Positions 17,231 through 27,294 of a DNA stretch of 64,000 nucleotides are shown here, piece by piece. Position 1 is the first letter of the stretch. Each line of letters opens with the position of its first letter. The notes under the pieces are model-generated. The model was not told where the DNA came from. It made no database searches and saw nothing but the letters and a program-made list of their open reading frames with translations. This DNA is from Pseudomonas entomophila (GTDB lineage: Bacteria > Pseudomonadota > Gammaproteobacteria > Pseudomonadales > Pseudomonadaceae), in contig NZ_CP070982.1 in the NCBI RefSeq assembly GCF_018417595.1, positions 1,451,501 to 1,515,500 of the forward strand, read 5' to 3'. The translations under genes and the position numbers were made by a program.

Positions 17231-19798
17231 ATGAGCACCATCAAGGAACGGGTCGAGCGCAGCCTCGCCGCACTGGACGCCGGGCGGCCGCTGGCGGCCC
17301 TGGTGGAGGAGATCATCCGCGAGTACCCCGACCCCTACCTATTGGCGTACCGGGAGGCGGCTCGCCTTCTGGTCAAGCACACCGGCAAGGCGATGGACCC
17401 GCGCTTTGTCTGGTGGCATCAATTCGACAGGGGGAGCAGCAGCACGCTTACCTTCAATGGCTGGAAGCATTCCGGGGCACCGGCCAAGTCGATGCGGCTG
17501 GTCGAGTTGGTGATCCAGCGCTTCGATGTGCAGTTTCAGGATGCACCTGACCAACTGGATCAGATCGGAGGCTTCTACCGGCAGGGCGCTCGGGTTGGCC
17601 AGTTCGATGAGCGCAATGAAGTGCGCTTGTTGGGCCGCGAGGTTCAAAAGGACCTGTGGGCGCTGGATTTCGCTGAGGTCTACCGGGCTGCGATCGAGCG
17701 TTTCTGGTCGGAGTATGGTCTGCATTTCCGGGTTGTCGCCAAGGTCAGCCTGCTTGGGCAAGCCGCCAAGGCCCTGGACAGCGGTCTGATCAGCCAGCTC
17801 GACTGGCTGCGCCTGCGAGCGGTGGCGGCGGATGGCCTGACGACGGGGGTACTGCCGACCCTGGCGTTGTTGCAGCAGGACGCGACCCGCTCGCCGTTGA
17901 CCGTCAGCCGCTATGTCTTTGGCGAAGCCGACCGTGGCAGCTTGTACCGGCTGACGGCTGCAGATGGTCGCGTCGTATTGTATATGCCGTGGTCGGATGA
18001 GGCTGTGCGTGGGTTCGATTCCGAACTGAGCATGGCGCGCTGGCTGCGTCAGCACCTGCAATCGGCCCAGGCGCTGCAGGCATTTGTCGAAGGGGCGCAC
18101 GCCAATCCGCGAGATGACACCGGCAGGCGACTGATCAAGGTACACCTGCAAGGCGTTGCCGACAGTCGTTCCGACGAGATGGCCGTGGTGGCGCTTTCGC
18201 TGTTCAAGCGTGAGCCGGGCAAGACGTTGTTCGAGGTGCTGGTCGATCAGGTTTCGATCGAGATGCAGCAGACTGCCGAGGTCATTCAGAGCAATGCCGA
18301 CCTGCGCAAGGCGATGTGGCGGGGTTACCTGTCGGCATTCCTCAAGGTGTTCGGTGGTTTCGCTCCCTTAGGCTGGCCCATGAGCCTGACACTGTTGGGG
18401 GCCGGCGTTGGCAAGGTGGGACTGGATGTGGACGCCGCAGCCGATGCCGTGGACGCGCAGGCTCGTCACAGTGCGCTACGGGACGCCATGCTCGACAGCC
18501 TGTATACGGCCTTGAACATGGTCGATATCAGTTTCACCTCAAGCTTCGCCTTGCTGGCTTACGAAGCACCGCCCCACGAGTTCAGGGCGTCACTGGGGCT
18601 GTGGCATGAGGTGCGCAGTGCCACTTTGCCGGTCGAAGGTCTGGAGGCCAACACGCTGGTGGCCAGCGAGCTGGTGCAAAGTGGTCGTTTGCGTGGCGTG
18701 CGCGTAGGGAATGATGGCAGTTGCTGGATCACCCTGAACGGCTTGATCTATCGGGTGCGCTATAGCCATGAGTTGTCTGTCTGGCTGATAGTGCCGCCGG
18801 ATAGCCCCTTCGCCTTTACGGCGCTGCACCCCGTGCGCCTGAGTGACGAGGGCCAATGGGAACTGCTGGAGCCACCGCGGCTGCTGGCTGGTGCCCCTCC
18901 GGCACCAGCGGAGCTGCCCAGCCTGCGCGCGGAGCTTTGGGATACCTATTGCCGGATAGACCAGCAGGAGAGCGCCAGGCTGTCGACCAAGGCTATCGTG
19001 CGGCAGAAGGATGTGCTGATCAGTGCGGGCGTTGTCGAGATTCCGCCCGGCCAGGTGTATGACCTGGATAGCCTTGGCCTGCCGTGTGTGCTGGTCGCAG
19101 GCAAGCCTGTGTACTCCTATCGCGAGGGGCGGCAGTTTTCCAATGCGTTGATCGAGGATTACACCCACCATGCCTCCAAGGTCAACGATGTGTTTCGCTA
19201 TGGCACCTATGCGCATCCGGACATGGATGACTATATCAGCCGTCTTGCCGACACCTTGGAGGCGTTGCCCAAGAACAATGCCGTCACGCTGTATCGTGGT
19301 GGTAACGCCGAGCGGGGCACGGGGGGCGCGGGTTACCGCAGTGGCCGCTTGCAAGTGGGCGATATCCTGGTCAATACCGACCTGAGTTCCTTCACCGAGA
19401 ACCCCTACAAGGCCAGCGAGTTCGCGTCGACCGGCAGTGGCGAAGAGGAAGGTGGCGCGATGCGCACATTCGATGATAGTTCGGTGATCTTCGAGTTGCC
19501 CGCGCAGCGTTATCAAGGCGGTACACCGATCAGCCCATTCTCGGTTTACCCGATGGAAGCTGAAACCCTGTTCTTGCCGGGGCATTACTTCCGGATAGAG
19601 GGGCTGCAGCAGGTATACGGGGAGGGCTATCGCTTCATTCATGTACAGCTGGTTCGGGTGGCCGAGCCCGGCACGGCGATCGTGCATGACCTGCGGACCG
19701 GCCAGCCGTTCAACCTGGAAGCCTACCGCGGGCGCTTCAGGAACCAGGCGGTGGTGGATCGGTTTTTCCCGCCGGCATTGGCCGATGCTGAGGCGTAG
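17231..19798 (+). CDS. DUF6543-like toxin with C-terminal ADP-ribosyltransferase motifs
   Basis: An 855-residue protein with no signal peptide. Residues about 20-560 resemble the DUF6543 (dermonecrotic-toxin-like) region of large Pseudomonas toxins: a block SLYRLTAADGRVVLYMPW, a semi-hydrophobic stretch near residues 365-400, and a beta-rich unit ending in PVRLSDEGQWELLEP. The last 180 residues show the arginine-specific mono-ADP-ribosyltransferase signature: R689 in LYRGG, S719/S720-F-T in DLSSFTEN and E776-x-E778 in MEAETLFLPG. Spacing and order (R, STS-like, ExE) fit NAD-dependent ART toxins. A GGAG site precedes the ATG. Codon choice looks more relaxed than in neighbours, which hints at acquisition. 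Secretion route, target and immunity partner are unknown. Confidence 0.72.
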   Translation: MSTIKERVERSLAALDAGRPLAALVEEIIREYPDPYLLAYREAARLLVKHTGKAMDPRFVWWHQFDRGSSSTLTFNGWKHSGAPAKSMRLVELVIQRFDVQFQDAPDQLDQIGGFYRQGARVGQFDERNEVRLLGREVQKDLWALDFAEVYRAAIERFWSEYGLHFRVVAKVSLLGQAAKALDSGLISQLDWLRLRAVAADGLTTGVLPTLALLQQDATRSPLTVSRYVFGEADRGSLYRLTAADGRVVLYMPWSDEAVRGFDSELSMARWLRQHLQSAQALQAFVEGAHANPRDDTGRRLIKVHLQGVADSRSDEMAVVALSLFKREPGKTLFEVLVDQVSIEMQQTAEVIQSNADLRKAMWRGYLSAFLKVFGGFAPLGWPMSLTLLGAGVGKVGLDVDAAADAVDAQARHSALRDAMLDSLYTALNMVDISFTSSFALLAYEAPPHEFRASLGLWHEVRSATLPVEGLEANTLVASELVQSGRLRGVRVGNDGSCWITLNGLIYRVRYSHELSVWLIVPPDSPFAFTALHPVRLSDEGQWELLEPPRLLAGAPPAPAELPSLRAELWDTYCRIDQQESARLSTKAIVRQKDVLISAGVVEIPPGQVYDLDSLGLPCVLVAGKPVYSYREGRQFSNALIEDYTHHASKVNDVFRYGTYAHPDMDDYISRLADTLEALPKNNAVTLYRGGNAERGTGGAGYRSGRLQVGDILVNTDLSSFTENPYKASEFASTGSGEEEGGAMRTFDDSSVIFELPAQRYQGGTPISPFSVYPMEAETLFLPGHYFRIEGLQQVYGEGYRFIHVQLVRVAEPGTAIVHDLRTGQPFNLEAYRGRFRNQAVVDRFFPPALADAEA

Positions 19799-19818
19799 CC
19801 ACTCGTGGCGGTGTGTCC

Positions 19819-20397
19819 TCAGGCCTGTTTGAGCAGTAGTGCCACACCGGGGAAATACTGCCCCAATTCGTTATGCAGCTTGCGGTAGGCGTAGGGGAAG
19901 TACCAGGCCAGCGCGCAGGCCGTGTGCTTCTGCAGGTCGTCGACCAGGTCCTGCAGTTCCTCGGGGCTGGCGTGCTGGCCTGCCTTCCACGGCGTGACGA
20001 ACAAGGCGCCAGCCTTGAGCTGGCTGGCGTAGGCAATCGGCTTGGCCTGTGTGGCGGTCTCCTGCAAGGCCGCCGCCAGATCCAGGCGGGCGATGCGCGG
20101 CCAGCGTTGGCTGGCATGCAGGTGTACGGTCGCCTCGGCGCTGCTGATCGACAGGTCGCAGCGCCCCTCGCGTTCACCCTCGTCGCGCTGTTTCTTGCTC
20201 GTGTATTGTTCCAGTGCTACCAGCTCACCTTGCCAGGCGGCCGCCGCAAGCACGCCGACGTTGGCGGCCGCGCCATGCCAGTAGGGCGCTTCGTTGTCGC
20301 CCTGGATCTGGTTGAAGCGGTCGATGCAGTCGACCCAGCGTTCGAGGGCCGGGCGCAGGAACTCCAGGCTCGGGTTGTTGATGATCAGGCCTTGCAT
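19819..20397 (-). CDS. Unknown protein convergent with the toxin-like gene
   Basis: A 192-residue cytoplasmic protein from ATG 20397 with a good AAGGAG site. No signal or membrane span. It begins MQGLIINNPSLEFLRPALER and includes EAPYWHGAAANVGVLAAAAW and, near the end, ALAWYFPYAYRKLHNELGQY. I do not recognise the family. Its stop lies 20 bases from that of the toxin-like gene on the opposite strand. It could be an old neighbour of the cobalamin operon or a partner of the toxin; orientation argues against simple operon-type immunity. Confidence 0.6.
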   Translation of the reverse strand: MQGLIINNPSLEFLRPALERWVDCIDRFNQIQGDNEAPYWHGAAANVGVLAAAAWQGELVALEQYTSKKQRDEGEREGRCDLSISSAEATVHLHASQRWPRIARLDLAAALQETATQAKPIAYASQLKAGALFVTPWKAGQHASPEELQDLVDDLQKHTACALAWYFPYAYRKLHNELGQYFPGVALLLKQA

Positions 20398-20563
20398 GCT
20401 GCGCTCTCCTTGTCATTGTGATCGAGGTCAGCCGAAATGATGGCTATGTGATATCACTGTCTTGAGTGTGGCACAAGCTGGCGGATCGGCCATTGATCCA
20501 GGCCAGATCGGCCCTCGTTCGATTGACGCTCCCAGTACAACCCTCTAACCTTCGCCGCGTGTT

Positions 20564-20755
20564 TCAGGTGCCCTGCGAACTCAGGTTTGGCAGGGTGAAA
20601 CTGGGAAGCCGGTGGGCGCCAGCAAGGCGCGATTCCGGCGCTGCCCCCGCAACGGTAGATGAGTGGACGGCTGCGCAAGGCCACTGGATTTCGTGATCCG
20701 GGAAGGCGTGCGGCCCGGGCATGGCCCCGCTCATGAGCCCGGAGACCGGCCTGTC
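20564..20755 (+). ncRNA. Cobalamin (AdoCbl) riboswitch
   Basis: Leader ahead of cobO with the conserved cobalamin-riboswitch elements in order: GAAACTGGGAAGCCGGTG, then the B12 box region CGCTGCCCCCGCAACGGTAG, CCACTGG, GGGAAGG and the closing GAGCCCGGAGACCGGCC at 20735-20751. The class binds adenosylcobalamin and shuts down downstream expression. The nine genes from cobB to cobS are all coupled to cobO, so this one switch probably controls the whole B12 operon. Confidence 0.92.
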
Positions 20756-20879
20756 ACTGCCAACGGCATCACGGAGGGTGATGCGCGGAGCGATGTGGCC
20801 TGCGCCACGGTCCCTGCGCGTTCTCCGTCTGCCCGCCTATTACCTGTCACCCGCCAGTGGCAGCCTGCGGAGAACCCTG

Positions 20880-21491
20880 ATGAGCGAATCCACCGAACGC
20901 GACGAACGCCACCTGGCGCGCATGCAGCGCAAGAAGGCGATCATCGACGAGCGCATCGCCAATTCCCCCAACGAGTGCGGCCTTTTGCTGGTGCTGACCG
21001 GCAACGGCAAGGGCAAGAGCAGCTCGGCCTTCGGCATGCTCGCCCGCGCCCTGGGCCATGGGATGCAGTGCGGCGTGGTGCAGTTCATCAAGGGGCGCAA
21101 CAGTACCGGTGAGGAACTGTTCTTCCGCCGTTTCCCGGAGCAAGTGCGCTACCACGTGATGGGCGAGGGCTTCACCTGGGAGACCCAGGACCGCCAGCGC
21201 GACATCGCTGCCGCCGAGGCCGCCTGGGCTGTCTCGCGCCAGTTGCTGCAGGATCCTTCCATCCAGTTCGTCGTGCTCGACGAGCTGAATATCGCGCTCA
21301 AGCACGGTTACCTCGACCTCGACCAGGTACTTTCGGACATCCAGGCCCGTCCGCCGATGCAGCACGTGATCGTCACTGGCCGCGCGGCCAAGCCCGAGAT
21401 GATCGAGCTGGCTGACACCGTAACCGAGATGGGCATGCTCAAGCATGCGTTCCAGGCCGGTATCCGCGCGCAGAAGGGCGTCGAACTGTGA
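20880..21491 (+). CDS. cobO: Cob(I)yrinic acid a,c-diamide adenosyltransferase CobO/BtuR
   Basis: Attaches the adenosyl group of ATP to cob(I)yrinic acid a,c-diamide or to salvaged corrinoids. The 203-residue protein has an N-terminal charged helix and the P-loop LTGNGKGKSSSAFGMLARAL, with VVLDELNIALKHGYL and VIVTGRAAKPEMIELADTVTEM completing the CobA/CobO/BtuR signature. First gene behind the riboswitch. Its stop overlaps the GTG start of cobB. Confidence 0.94.
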   Translation: MSESTERDERHLARMQRKKAIIDERIANSPNECGLLLVLTGNGKGKSSSAFGMLARALGHGMQCGVVQFIKGRNSTGEELFFRRFPEQVRYHVMGEGFTWETQDRQRDIAAAEAAWAVSRQLLQDPSIQFVVLDELNIALKHGYLDLDQVLSDIQARPPMQHVIVTGRAAKPEMIELADTVTEMGMLKHAFQAGIRAQKGVEL

Positions 21492-22783
21492 GTGACGCTC
21501 GCCACTGCCCGGCGGTACTGATTGCCGCACCGGCCTCCGGCCAGGGCAAGACCACGGTCACCGCCGCCCTGGCCCGCCTGCACCGCAACCTTGGGCGCAA
21601 GGTGCGGGTGTTCAAGTGCGGGCCGGACTTCCTCGACCCGATGATCCTCGAACGCGCCAGCGGCGCGCCGGTCTACCAGCTGGATCTGTGGATGATCGGC
21701 GCCGATGAGAGTCGCCGCTTGCTGTGGGAGGCGGCCGGCGAGGCCGACCTTATCCTGATCGAAGGCGTGATGGGGCTGTTCGACGGCACCCCGTCGAGCG
21801 CCGACCTGGCGCGCCACTTCGGTGTGCCGGTGTTGGCGGTGATCGACGGTACGGCGATGGCCCAGACCTTCGGTGCCCTGGCCCTGGGGCTGGCGCGCTA
21901 TCAGTCTGACCTGCCGTTCGCTGGCGTGCTGGCCAACCGGGTTGGCAGCCTGCGTCATGCGCAACTGCTGGAAGGCAGCCTGACCGAGGGGCTGCGCTGG
22001 TACGGCGGGCTGTCCCGCGAGCGCGGCATCGAATTACCCAGCCGTCATCTCGGGTTGGTGCAGGCCAACGAGCTGAATGACCTGGATGCCCGCCTGGATG
22101 CCGCCGCCGAGGCACTGGGTGCCAGTTGCGATGCGGCTTTGCCGCCACCGGTGGCGTTTGCCGCGCCGGAGCAGGCAGGTACCGAGGCTTCACTGGCCGG
22201 GGTGCGCGTTGGCGTGGCCCGCGACGAAGCCTTCGCTTTCACCTATGGCGCCAACCTTGAATTGCTGCGCGATCTCGGCGCACAAATCGAATTCTTCTCG
22301 CCGCTGCATGACCGTGAGCTGCCAGTGGTCGACAGCCTGTACCTGCCAGGCGGCTACCCGGAGCTGCATCATCATGCGCTGGCGGCCAATGCGCCCATGC
22401 TTGAGGCGATCCGCAGCCACCATACCCAAGGCAAGCCCTTGCTGGCCGAATGCGGTGGCATGCTTTACCTGCTCGACGCGCTGACCGATGTGGCTGGCGA
22501 GCGCGCCACGCTGCTCGGCCTGCTGCCGGGTGAGGCGACCATGCAGAAGCGCCTGGCGGCGCTGGCATTGCAGGCGGTCGAGCTGCCGGAAGGCACCCTG
22601 CGCGGTCACACCTACCACCACTCGTTGACCGAGACGGCGCTCGAGCCTATTGCCCGTGGTCTGAGCCCCAATGGTGGGCGTGGCAACGAAGCCGTCTACC
22701 GCCTGGGCCGCCTGACCGCGTCCTATGTGCATTTCTACTTCCCTTCCAACCCCGATGCGGCGGCGGCGTTGCTGCGACCATGA
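21488..22783 (+). CDS. cobB: Cobyrinic acid a,c-diamide synthase CobB
   Basis: Glutamine- and ATP-dependent amidation of the a and c carboxylates of (hydrogeno)cobyrinic acid. The 431-residue protein has an N-terminal dethiobiotin-synthetase-like ATPase (P-loop APASGQGKTTVTAALARLH, DLILIEGVMGLFDG) and a C-terminal class-I glutamine amidotransferase-like domain with the nucleophile in LLAECGGMLYL and the histidine in RGHTYHHS. GTG start overlapping cobO by 4 bases. Confidence 0.94.
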   Translation: MSDARHCPAVLIAAPASGQGKTTVTAALARLHRNLGRKVRVFKCGPDFLDPMILERASGAPVYQLDLWMIGADESRRLLWEAAGEADLILIEGVMGLFDGTPSSADLARHFGVPVLAVIDGTAMAQTFGALALGLARYQSDLPFAGVLANRVGSLRHAQLLEGSLTEGLRWYGGLSRERGIELPSRHLGLVQANELNDLDARLDAAAEALGASCDAALPPPVAFAAPEQAGTEASLAGVRVGVARDEAFAFTYGANLELLRDLGAQIEFFSPLHDRELPVVDSLYLPGGYPELHHHALAANAPMLEAIRSHHTQGKPLLAECGGMLYLLDALTDVAGERATLLGLLPGEATMQKRLAALALQAVELPEGTLRGHTYHHSLTETALEPIARGLSPNGGRGNEAVYRLGRLTASYVHFYFPSNPDAAAALLRP

Positions 22784-23430
22784 ACGAACTTGCCTACAGC
22801 GAGGCCGAGCGCGCGGCCATCTACCGAGCCATTGGCGAACGTCGCGACATGCGCCATTTCGCCGGTGGCGAAGTCGCGCCGGAACTGCTCGGCCGGTTGC
22901 TGGCCGCCGCGCATCAGGCCCCCAGCGTGGGGTTGATGCAACCGTGGCGCTTCATCCGCATCAGCCAGCGTGAGCTGCGTGCGCGCATCCAGGCGCTGGT
23001 GGAGGATGAGCGGGTACGTACCGCCGAGGCGCTGGGTGAACGTTCCGATGCATTCATGAAGCTCAAGGTCGAAGGCATCGATGGCTGCGCCGAGGTGCTG
23101 GTCGCCGCGCTGATGGACAACCGTGAACCGCATATTTTCGGGCGTCGTACATTGCCCGAGATGGACCTGGCCTCGCTGGCCTGCGCCATCCAGAACCTGT
23201 GGCTGGCGGCCCGCGCCGAAGGGCTGGGCATGGGCTGGGTGTCGTTGTTCGATCCACAGGCCCTGGGCGCGCTGCTGGGCATGCCGGCAGGCGCAAAGCC
23301 GGTGGCGGTGCTGTGCCTGGGGCCTGTGACCGAATTTTATCCCGCACCAATGCTGGTGCTGGAAGACTGGGCCGAGCAACGGCCGTTGCATGAAATGCTC
23401 TACGAGAACCAATGGGGAGAGCGGCCATGA
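22780..23430 (+). CDS. bluB: 5,6-dimethylbenzimidazole synthase BluB
   Basis: Flavin-destroying enzyme that turns FMNH2 plus O2 into 5,6-dimethylbenzimidazole, the lower ligand base of B12. The 216-residue nitroreductase-fold protein shows [13 protein letters not shown] near the N-terminus and the BluB-type block [17 protein letters not shown], with [20 protein letters not shown] later. Presence in an aerobic B12 operon supports BluB over a general nitroreductase. ATGA overlaps on both sides. Confidence 0.92.
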   Translation: MNELAYSEAERAAIYRAIGERRDMRHFAGGEVAPELLGRLLAAAHQAPSVGLMQPWRFIRISQRELRARIQALVEDERVRTAEALGERSDAFMKLKVEGIDGCAEVLVAALMDNREPHIFGRRTLPEMDLASLACAIQNLWLAARAEGLGMGWVSLFDPQALGALLGMPAGAKPVAVLCLGPVTEFYPAPMLVLEDWAEQRPLHEMLYENQWGERP

Positions 23431-24335
23431 GTGTGGCCCTGCTGACTGTCGCGGGGGTGGCCCTGGACGCCTTGCTTGGCGAGCCGAAACGGCGGCATCC
23501 GCTGGTGGGCTTCGGCAACCTGGCCAAGAGCCTGGAGCGGCGTTTCAATGCCGGCGGTCGCGGCTGGCGCAGCCACGGTGTCAGTGCCTGGTTCCTGGCC
23601 GTGGTGCCACTGACCCTGGTGGCGTTGATCCTGTCCTGGCTGCCCTATATCGGCTGGATCGTCGATGTGCTGGCGCTGTACTGCGCCCTTGGCCTGCGCA
23701 GCCTGGGCGAGCATGTGCTGCCGGTGGCCCAGGCATTGCGCCAGGGCGACCTGGAAGAGGCGCGGCGGCGGGTCGGATACCTGGTCAGCCGGGAAACCCG
23801 CGAGCTGGACGAGCCCGCCGTGGCCCGGGCGGCTACCGAATCGGTGCTGGAGAACGGCAGCGATGCCGTGTTCGCCGCGTTGTTCTGGTTTGTCGTTGCC
23901 GGGGCACCTGGGGTGGTGCTCTATCGCCTGAGCAACACCCTGGATGCCATGTGGGGCTATCGCAATGAGCGCTTCGAGCGCTTCGGTTGGTGTGCGGCGC
24001 GTATCGACGATGGGCTCAACTACATACCTGCCCGGTTGGTGGCGCTGACCTACGCGCTGCTGGGCAAGACTCGACTGGCCATGAACTGCTGGCGCCGGCA
24101 GGGGCCGCAATGGGATAGTCCCAATGCCGGCCCGGTCATGGCTGCCGGCGCGGGGGCGCTGGGCGTGGAGCTAGGTGGCTCGGCGATTTATCACGGCCAG
24201 TTGCATGAGCGTCCACGCCTGGGTGACGGGCCGATGGCCGACGCCGACGCCATCGAGCGTGGCTGGAGCCTGGTGCAGCGCGGTGTGTGGCTGTGGCTGC
24301 TGGTGATCGGCGTGGGAGGCTACTTGAATGCTTGA
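23427..24335 (+). CDS. cobD: Adenosylcobinamide-phosphate synthase CobD/CbiB
   Basis: Membrane enzyme that joins the aminopropanol (phosphate) arm to adenosylcobyric acid. The 302-residue protein shows the CbiB signature [20 protein letters not shown] at the N-terminus, several membrane spans ([52 protein letters not shown]) and [24 protein letters not shown] 23427 is used because it overlaps the bluB stop as ATGA. Confidence 0.93.
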   Translation: MSVALLTVAGVALDALLGEPKRRHPLVGFGNLAKSLERRFNAGGRGWRSHGVSAWFLAVVPLTLVALILSWLPYIGWIVDVLALYCALGLRSLGEHVLPVAQALRQGDLEEARRRVGYLVSRETRELDEPAVARAATESVLENGSDAVFAALFWFVVAGAPGVVLYRLSNTLDAMWGYRNERFERFGWCAARIDDGLNYIPARLVALTYALLGKTRLAMNCWRRQGPQWDSPNAGPVMAAGAGALGVELGGSAIYHGQLHERPRLGDGPMADADAIERGWSLVQRGVWLWLLVIGVGGYLNA

Positions 24336-25320
24336 GCACGGTGGGCGCCTGCTGCGCGCAGTAAAACACTACGGGATAGCCCGTGAACACTGGCTCGACC
24401 TGTCCAGCGGCATCGCGCCTTGGAGCTACCGGATTCCCACGATCCCACAGGATGCCTGGGCGCGCCTGCCGGAAACCGAGGACGGCCTGGAAGAGGCGGC
24501 GCGGCAGTACTATGGCGTGCACCAGTTGCTGGCGGTAGCCGGCTCCCAGGCGGCGCTCCAGGCGTTGCCGCATTTACGTGCGCCAGGCCGGGTCGGTGTG
24601 TTGTCGCCGTGTTATGCCGAGCATCCGTATGCCTGGCAGCGCGCCGGGCATACGCTCGTCGAGCTGGACGAATACCAGGTGGAGGGCGCGCTCGACAGCC
24701 TCGATGTGCTGCTGCTGGTCAACCCCAACAACCCCACCGGGCGTCGTTTCAGCCGCGATCAATTGCTGGCCTGGCACGCGCGACTGGCCACGCGGGGCGG
24801 CTGGCTGCTGGTCGATGAAGCGTTCATGGACAACACGCCTGAACACAGCATCGTCGACTGCGCCGAGTGCCCTGGGCTGATCGTGCTGCGCTCGTTCGGC
24901 AAGTTTTTCGGGCTCGCTGGCGTGAGGCTTGGCTTCGTGGCCGCCGAAACGGCACTGTTGCAACAGCTGGCCGACCTGCTGGGGCCCTGGACGGTCAGCG
25001 GCCCGACACGGATGATCGGCCAGGCCTGCTTCGCCGACATCGTCGCGCATCAAGGGCAGATCGAACGTTGTGCGCGGGCCAGCCAGCGCCTGGCCGCCAT
25101 GCTGCAAAGCGCCGGCCTGGCGCCGAGCGGTGGCTGCGACCTGTTCCAATACGTGCGCAGCGAACGCGCCGCGCATCTGCATGATTTTCTCGCCCGGCGT
25201 GGCATCCTCGTCCGCTTGTTCGAGCAACCGCTCGCCGTGCGCCTGGGCCTGCCTCCCAGCGCGGCGGACGAACAACGCCTGGCCCAGGCCCTGGCGGACT
25301 ACCAGAAGGATTCGGCATGA
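24328..25320 (+). CDS. cobC: Threonine-phosphate decarboxylase CobC (PLP aminotransferase fold)
   Basis: Supplies (R)-1-amino-2-propanol phosphate from L-threonine phosphate for the B12 nucleotide loop. A 330-residue fold-type I PLP enzyme with [10 protein letters not shown] near the start, [19 protein letters not shown] and the Schiff-base lysine K192 in [14 protein letters not shown]. In Pseudomonas nomenclature this gene is cobC (CobD in Salmonella); the phosphatase at 28343 is often given the same symbol, hence possible confusion. It overlaps cobD by 8 bases. Confidence 0.9.
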   Translation: MLEHGGRLLRAVKHYGIAREHWLDLSSGIAPWSYRIPTIPQDAWARLPETEDGLEEAARQYYGVHQLLAVAGSQAALQALPHLRAPGRVGVLSPCYAEHPYAWQRAGHTLVELDEYQVEGALDSLDVLLLVNPNNPTGRRFSRDQLLAWHARLATRGGWLLVDEAFMDNTPEHSIVDCAECPGLIVLRSFGKFFGLAGVRLGFVAAETALLQQLADLLGPWTVSGPTRMIGQACFADIVAHQGQIERCARASQRLAAMLQSAGLAPSGGCDLFQYVRSERAAHLHDFLARRGILVRLFEQPLAVRLGLPPSAADEQRLAQALADYQKDSA

Positions 25321-26780
25321 CCACCCTCATGGTGCAGGGCACCACCTCCGATGCCGGCAAGAGCACGCTGGTCACCGCCCTGTGCCGCTGGCTGTTGCGC
25401 CAGGGTGTCGCCGTGGTGCCGTTCAAGCCGCAGAACATGGCGCTCAACAGCGCGGTAACCGCCGATGGCGGCGAGATCGGCCGGGCCCAGGCGGTGCAGG
25501 CCCAGGCCTGCCGGCTGGCGCCGCACACCGACATGAACCCGGTGCTGCTCAAGCCCAACAGCGACACCGGCGCCCAGGTGATCGTGCACGGGCGCGCGGT
25601 TACCAGCATGAACGCCGTGGCCTATCACGACTACAAGGCCATCGCCATGCAGGCGGTGCTGGCTTCCCATGAACGCCTGCGCCAGGCCTATCCGGTGGTG
25701 ATGGTGGAGGGGGCCGGCTCGCCCGCCGAAATCAACCTGCGCGCCGGCGATATCGCCAACATGGGTTTCGCCGAGGCTGTCGACTGCCCGGTGATCCTGG
25801 TCGCCGACATCAACCGGGGGGGCGTGTTCGCCCACCTGGTCGGCACCCTGGAGCTGCTGTCGCCGAGCGAGCAGGCACGGGTCAAGGGCTTTGTCATCAA
25901 TCGTTTCCGGGGCGACATCGCCTTGCTGCAACCGGGCCTGGACTGGCTGGAGCAGCGCACCGGCAAGCCGGTGCTGGGCGTGCTGCCCTATGTCACCGAC
26001 CTGCACCTGGAGGCCGAGGATGCCATCGACGTGCGCCAGGCGGTCAAGGGCGAGCGCGTGCTCAAGGTGATCGTCCCGGTGTTGCCGCGCATCAGCAACC
26101 ACACCGACTTCGATCCCTTGCGCCTGCACCCGCAGGTGGACCTGCAGTTCATCGGCCCGGGCCAGCCGATCCCGCCCGCCGACCTGATCATCCTGCCTGG
26201 CTCCAAGAGCGTGCGCGCCGATCTTTTGCAGTTGCGCGAGCGGGGTTGGGAGCGAGCCATTGCCCGGCACCTGCGCTATGGCGGCAAGGTGATCGGTATC
26301 TGCGGCGGCTTGCAGATGCTCGGCCATGAAGTACACGACCCGCTGGGCCTGGAAGGGGCGGCGGGTTCCAGTGCCGGCCTCGGGTTGCTGGACTACAGCA
26401 CCGTGCTGGAAGCGCAAAAGCAGCTGCGCAATGTTGCCGGTACCCTCGAACTGGAGCAGGCAGCGGTGTCCGGCTATGAGATCCATGCCGGTGTGACCCA
26501 TGGCCCGGGCCTGGAGCATCCGGCCGTCCAGCTGGACGATGGCCGCAACGATGGCGCCATCAGCGCCGACGGCCAGATCCTCGCCACCTACTTGCACGGG
26601 CTGTTCGAAGGCAGCCAGTCGTGCGCCGCGCTGCTGCGCTGGGCCGGGCTCGCGGACGCCCAGGCCATCGACTACGAGGCCCTGCGCGAGCGCGATATCG
26701 AGCGCCTCGCCGACCTGGTGGAGCAGCACCTGGATACCGAACGCCTGCGCCAACTGTGCGGTGTGGCCGCCGATGCGTAG
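25317..26780 (+). CDS. cobQ: Cobyric acid synthase CobQ
   Basis: Amidates carboxylates b, d, e and g of adenosylcobyrinic acid a,c-diamide. The 487-residue protein has the ATPase domain ([53 protein letters not shown]) and a triad glutaminase domain with the nucleophile in [11 protein letters not shown] and the histidine in [10 protein letters not shown]. The stop overlaps the cobU start by 8 bases. Confidence 0.95.
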   Translation: MTTLMVQGTTSDAGKSTLVTALCRWLLRQGVAVVPFKPQNMALNSAVTADGGEIGRAQAVQAQACRLAPHTDMNPVLLKPNSDTGAQVIVHGRAVTSMNAVAYHDYKAIAMQAVLASHERLRQAYPVVMVEGAGSPAEINLRAGDIANMGFAEAVDCPVILVADINRGGVFAHLVGTLELLSPSEQARVKGFVINRFRGDIALLQPGLDWLEQRTGKPVLGVLPYVTDLHLEAEDAIDVRQAVKGERVLKVIVPVLPRISNHTDFDPLRLHPQVDLQFIGPGQPIPPADLIILPGSKSVRADLLQLRERGWERAIARHLRYGGKVIGICGGLQMLGHEVHDPLGLEGAAGSSAGLGLLDYSTVLEAQKQLRNVAGTLELEQAAVSGYEIHAGVTHGPGLEHPAVQLDDGRNDGAISADGQILATYLHGLFEGSQSCAALLRWAGLADAQAIDYEALRERDIERLADLVEQHLDTERLRQLCGVAADA

Positions 26781-27294
26781 CCTGATCCTCGGCGGCGCCC
26801 GCTCCGGCAAGAGCCGTCTGGCCGAACAGTTGGCCACGGACAGCCGCTTGCCGGTGACCTATATCGCCACCAGTGAACCCCAGGACGGCGAGATGAGCGA
26901 GCGTGTGCGCCTGCACCGCGAACGCCGCCCGACCGACTGGGGGCTGATCGAGGAGCCCCTGGCCCTGGCCACCGTGCTGCGCGCCGAGGCCGCTGAAGGG
27001 CGCTGCCTGCTGGTGGATTGCCTCACCTTGTGGCTGACCAACCTGTTGATGCTCGAAGATGACCAGCGCCTGGCCCGGGAGCGCGATGCGCTGCTCGACT
27101 GCCTGGAGCAACTGCCTGGCACGATCATCCTGGTCAGCAATGAAACCGGCCTGGGCGTGGTGCCCATGGGCGAACTGACCCGGCGCTACGTCGACCTTTC
27201 CGGCCTGCTGCACCAGGCCGTGGCCGCACGCTGCCAGCGTGTGGTGCTCACCGTGGCCGGCCTCCCTCTCATGCTCAAAGGACCTGCTCTATGA
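26773..27294 (+). CDS. cobU: Adenosylcobinamide kinase / adenosylcobinamide-phosphate guanylyltransferase CobU (CobP)
   Basis: Bifunctional enzyme that phosphorylates adenosylcobinamide and adds GMP from GTP. The 173-residue protein begins with the P-loop [18 protein letters not shown]. The guanylylation histidine is in [10 protein letters not shown], and [11 protein letters not shown] and [12 protein letters not shown] complete the family signature. The gene is named cobP in Pseudomonas by some authors. Confidence 0.93.
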   Translation: MRSLILGGARSGKSRLAEQLATDSRLPVTYIATSEPQDGEMSERVRLHRERRPTDWGLIEEPLALATVLRAEAAEGRCLLVDCLTLWLTNLLMLEDDQRLARERDALLDCLEQLPGTIILVSNETGLGVVPMGELTRRYVDLSGLLHQAVAARCQRVVLTVAGLPLMLKGPAL

